A DNA stretch of 58,242 bases, from contig CACNPC010000003.1 in assembly GCA_902622245.1 (NCBI GenBank), forward strand, positions 119,491 through 177,732. The letters are read 5' to 3'. The position numbers were made by a program, and so were the translations under genes. Below are positions 55,611 to 58,242 of the stretch, piece by piece (positions within the stretch are counted from its first letter, which is position 1; every line of letters begins with the position of its first letter). This DNA is from an uncultured Pelagibacteraceae bacterium (GTDB taxonomy: Bacteria; Pseudomonadota; Alphaproteobacteria; Pelagibacterales; Pelagibacteraceae). A model generated the notes under the pieces. The model did no database searches, was not told the DNA's origin, and worked only from the letters and a program-made list of their open reading frames with translations.

Positions 55611-56910
55611 ATTTTTTGAGTTTGTTTGATATATTAATTTTTTTTTCGTTTACATACTCTTGATGATTTTGCTCAATTTTCCCAAGTTCATATTTGTAAT
55701 TAACCATGATTCCAAATGACCTTTTAAATCCTACATCAGAAACGTTAGCATTAACTACAATATCGTCAATTTCAGCTCCATTTTTTAAATGAAACCTACA
55801 AACATCATTAATGGGAAAACCTAGATCATTTTTTTGTACAGCTAAGTAATTTAAAGCAAGTTTTGTAAGTAAATCTTTATTATCAATAAATTTTCTATCT
55901 CCAATTTTAAGATCTAATGATTTTAAAAACTCAACTTTTACAAAATTATCTTTTTGAACTATTTCACTAATTTTCTCATCTTCTGAAGATTTTATCCAAT
56001 CTGCAAAACCTTGCATCGGTGATAAAGTTCCAAAATTTTTTACATCAGGTAACTCTTCTTGTAATTCGTATACAACTCGTTTAATTAAAAAATTACCCAA
56101 TGTAACTCTTGAAAGACCCTCTTGGCAGTTGCTAATTGAATAAAATGTAGCTGTATCATAATTTTCGTTTTTTCCATCATTTGGTCTTGTCAACTCTTGA
56201 ATAGATTTTGCTAAACCTTTAGTTAGTGCAATCTCAACAAAAATTATTGGTTCATCTTCTAATGCTGGATGAAAATAAGCAAAAAATCTTCTGTTTTCTC
56301 CTAATCTAATTTTCAATTCATTCATATCTTTCATTGAATGAACTTTTTCATATTTTAATAATTTTTCTAATATTGCAGCTTTTGTATCCCAAGTTATTTT
56401 TCTTAATTTTAAAAATCCAGGATTGAACCAATTTTTAAATATATCTATCAAATCATAATCTAATTCTTTTAATTCAGGATTTTTAATTAAAAACATTTGT
56501 AGATCTTCTCTTAAAGAAACAATCTCTGCCGTTCCATTTGGAGCCATATTTAGTCTAACAAACAATTCTTTTCTAGTTCCTGATGTAATTCTTGATAAAT
56601 TTAAAATTGATCTACTATTTTTATTTTCGGTATAGTCTTTAATTGCATTATCAATATTTGCTGTATCAGGTTTATATTTTTCATTTACTTGAAGTAAGAA
56701 TTTCAATTTATCTTCATGGGATAAATTATGATATCTAAAAAGAATATCTCTTGCTAATGTAATTCCAAATGCTGCACCTTTAGATGACAACAGGTCATCA
56801 CATAGCTCTATCAAATCTCTTTTTTTTGAGAATTTTTTTAATGATTTTTTCTCTAAAATTTTTTGACCAGCATCAGCAATCGTCTCGAATATTCTTTTTA
56901 TATTTAACAT
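55603..56910 (-). CDS. Malonyl-CoA decarboxylase
   Basis: 435 residues. An N-terminal helical domain (about 1-130) is followed by the GNAT-like catalytic domain: ENRRFFAYFHPALEDEPIIF, ATFYSISNCQEGLSRVTLGN, FGTLSPMQGFADWI, then the C-terminal CRFHLKNGAEI. It converts malonyl-CoA to acetyl-CoA and CO2. It lies 15 bases after a TRAP permease gene, suggesting a malonate-type substrate for that transporter; this is inference. Confidence 0.9.
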   Translation of the reverse strand: MLNIKRIFETIADAGQKILEKKSLKKFSKKRDLIELCDDLLSSKGAAFGITLARDILFRYHNLSHEDKLKFLLQVNEKYKPDTANIDNAIKDYTENKNSRSILNLSRITSGTRKELFVRLNMAPNGTAEIVSLREDLQMFLIKNPELKELDYDLIDIFKNWFNPGFLKLRKITWDTKAAILEKLLKYEKVHSMKDMNELKIRLGENRRFFAYFHPALEDEPIIFVEIALTKGLAKSIQELTRPNDGKNENYDTATFYSISNCQEGLSRVTLGNFLIKRVVYELQEELPDVKNFGTLSPMQGFADWIKSSEDEKISEIVQKDNFVKVEFLKSLDLKIGDRKFIDNKDLLTKLALNYLAVQKNDLGFPINDVCRFHLKNGAEIDDIVVNANVSDVGFKRSFGIMVNYKYELGKIEQNHQEYVNEKKINISNKLKKYV

Positions 56911-56925
56911 GGTGTTTTTTATATA

Positions 56926-58242
56926 TTAAAAACCTAAACTTTTACCCATTATTTTGTCAGGTAACCAAGTCACAATCTCAGGAAAAATACACAAAATAAG
57001 TATAGCTAAAGCCATAATTATCATAAATGGTATAGATCCCTTTAAAATTTCTGACAAACTTACATCAGGCGTAATACCCTTAATTATATAAAGGTTTAAT
57101 CCAACGGGTGGGGTAATGAGACCAATTTCCATGTTAATTGTAAATACAATTGCAAACCAGTACGGATCAAATCCCAGTTGTGTTATAACTGGCAATAATA
57201 TTGCTGAGGTCATAACAATCACGGCAACTGGAGGTAAAAAGAAACCTGCAATCAACAGAAATATATTTATTAAAATAAATACTACCCATTTATTAGAGCT
57301 CATCTCCACCATGCTTTGAGCTAATGATTGAGTTACGTAAAGTTGTGATAATGTAAATGCAAAAAGATAAGAAGCTGCGATGATAAACATTATCATCACA
57401 CTTTCTTTCATTGAAACTTTAACAATATTCCATATTTTTTTTGGTTGATAAATTTTGTAAACAACAGCAATCAAAACAAAAACTAAAAAGGCTCCAACCC
57501 CTGAAGCCTCTGATGGAGTAGCAACACCGCCATATAAAACATATAAAACGCCAGCTATGATTGCTAAGAAAGGAAGTATCCTTGGTAAAACCTCAATTTT
57601 TTCTTTGAAAGTTGGAGGTGTTCTATTCTTTAGAGCTTTAGCCGAGTCTTTATCAATAAAGTAACTGTGTATCAGTGCCCAGATAGCGAACATACCTGCA
57701 AGCATAAATCCTGGTATCAATCCGCTTAAAAATAATCTTCCAATTGATGTTCCAGTCGCAATTCCATATACAATTAAAACAATACTTGGAGGTATTAAAA
57801 CTCCCAATGTTCCACCAGCTGCTATAGTTCCTGTTGCAATTTGATCTGAGTATCCTCTTTTTCTCATTTCAGGAATTCCCATAGTGCCAATTGCAGCACA
57901 GGTTGCGGGACTTGATCCACTTAGTGCAGCAAAGATTGAACAAGCTCCTATATTAGAAATAACCAAACCTCCAGGCACCCTCCATAACCATCTGTCCAAT
58001 CCTGTATATAAATCTTTTCCTGCTGGAGAATTAGCCACTGCCATTCCCATTAAAATAAACATTGGTATTGAAAGCAGAACAAATGAATTTAAACCCGCAT
58101 AGAAAGTTTCGGCAAAAACATCTAACATTTGAAAACCTTCGAATGCAACTAAAAGAGCTATTGATACAAAGCTTAAACCAAAAGCAATTGGTATTCCCGA
58201 AAATAAAACTATCAAAGTAAAAACGGCAACGATTATTGCAAT
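56926..58242 (-). CDS. dctM: TRAP transporter large permease, DctM type (5' end outside window)
   Basis: 438 codons visible, ending KIMGKSLGF. Many membrane helices with the DctM patterns IPMFILMGMAVANSPAGKDL, SPATCAAIGTMGIPEM, GTLGVLIPPSIVLIVYG and GLITPPVGLNLYIIKGI. The frame is open to 58242 with no convincing start, so the N-terminus is cut by the edge. With a small DctQ and a periplasmic DctP (probably upstream, not seen) it would import a carboxylate using a sodium gradient. Confidence 0.93.
   Translation of the reverse strand: MAIIVAVFTLIVLFSGIPIAFGLSFVSIALLVAFEGFQMLDVFAETFYAGLNSFVLLSIPMFILMGMAVANSPAGKDLYTGLDRWLWRVPGGLVISNIGACSIFAALSGSSPATCAAIGTMGIPEMRKRGYSDQIATGTIAAGGTLGVLIPPSIVLIVYGIATGTSIGRLFLSGLIPGFMLAGMFAIWALIHSYFIDKDSAKALKNRTPPTFKEKIEVLPRILPFLAIIAGVLYVLYGGVATPSEASGVGAFLVFVLIAVVYKIYQPKKIWNIVKVSMKESVMIMFIIAASYLFAFTLSQLYVTQSLAQSMVEMSSNKWVVFILINIFLLIAGFFLPPVAVIVMTSAILLPVITQLGFDPYWFAIVFTINMEIGLITPPVGLNLYIIKGITPDVSLSEILKGSIPFMIIMALAILILCIFPEIVTWLPDKIMGKSLGF

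Overview
The window looks like the chromosome of a SAR11-clade alphaproteobacterium (Candidatus Pelagibacter-like). It is very AT-rich and densely packed, many neighbouring genes overlap by 1-8 bases (TAATG, ATGA), spacers are short, and there is one tuf gene placed just before tRNA-Trp-secE. This assignment is inferred from gene content and composition; no 16S rRNA is present.

Layout. 1-17363 (minus) is one long expression superoperon: tRNA-Tyr, tRNA-Gly, tuf, tRNA-Trp, secE, nusG, rplKAJL, rpoBC, rpsLG, fusA, rpsJ, rplC, rplD and the start of rplW at the left edge. 17503-18355 (plus) carries rlmB and tRNA-Thr(UGU). 18357-20040 and 20902-24821 are two small integrase-less genomic islands. 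Each is bounded by a perfect direct repeat of part of a tRNA gene (48 bp of tRNA-Thr; 41 bp of tRNA-Leu), and the housekeeping pair tRNA-Leu(UAA)-nadK lies between them. Island 1 holds three small unknown genes. Island 2 holds two secreted polysaccharide-lyase-like proteins. Both islands carry helically phased 10-11 bp direct repeats near their ends.

24864-28321 (minus) is an operon with a CinA/MoaB-like protein, a gamma-glutamylcyclotransferase-like protein, AzlCD and a SAF-domain oxidoreductase. 28344-35551 (plus) is sfsA-map-purB-purC-purS-purQ-purL-bolA-grxD. 35552-44553 (minus) is a run of rpsD, a TrmJ-like methyltransferase, cimA, cysS, nadE, a class II DAHP synthase, glmS and a GlmU reduced to its acetyltransferase half. 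44623-48879 (plus) is gph and prpDBC for propionyl-CoA oxidation. 48882-52078 (minus) is nrdAB with a DUF1289 gene, and nrdA is preceded by two NrdR-like boxes 31 bp apart. 52240-53694 (plus) is a phosphohexomutase. 53783-58242 (minus) is a TRAP permease (cut by the window edge), malonyl-CoA decarboxylase, dusA and a TauE-type permease.

The core genes work together in translation, transcription, purine, deoxynucleotide, NAD and amino-sugar synthesis. The accessory content is concentrated in the two tRNA islands around nadK, which is the most unusual part of the window. No CRISPR array, insertion sequence, transposase, integrase, rRNA gene or convincing riboswitch was seen. No gene-free stretch exceeds 300 bases; the longest is 24607-24863.
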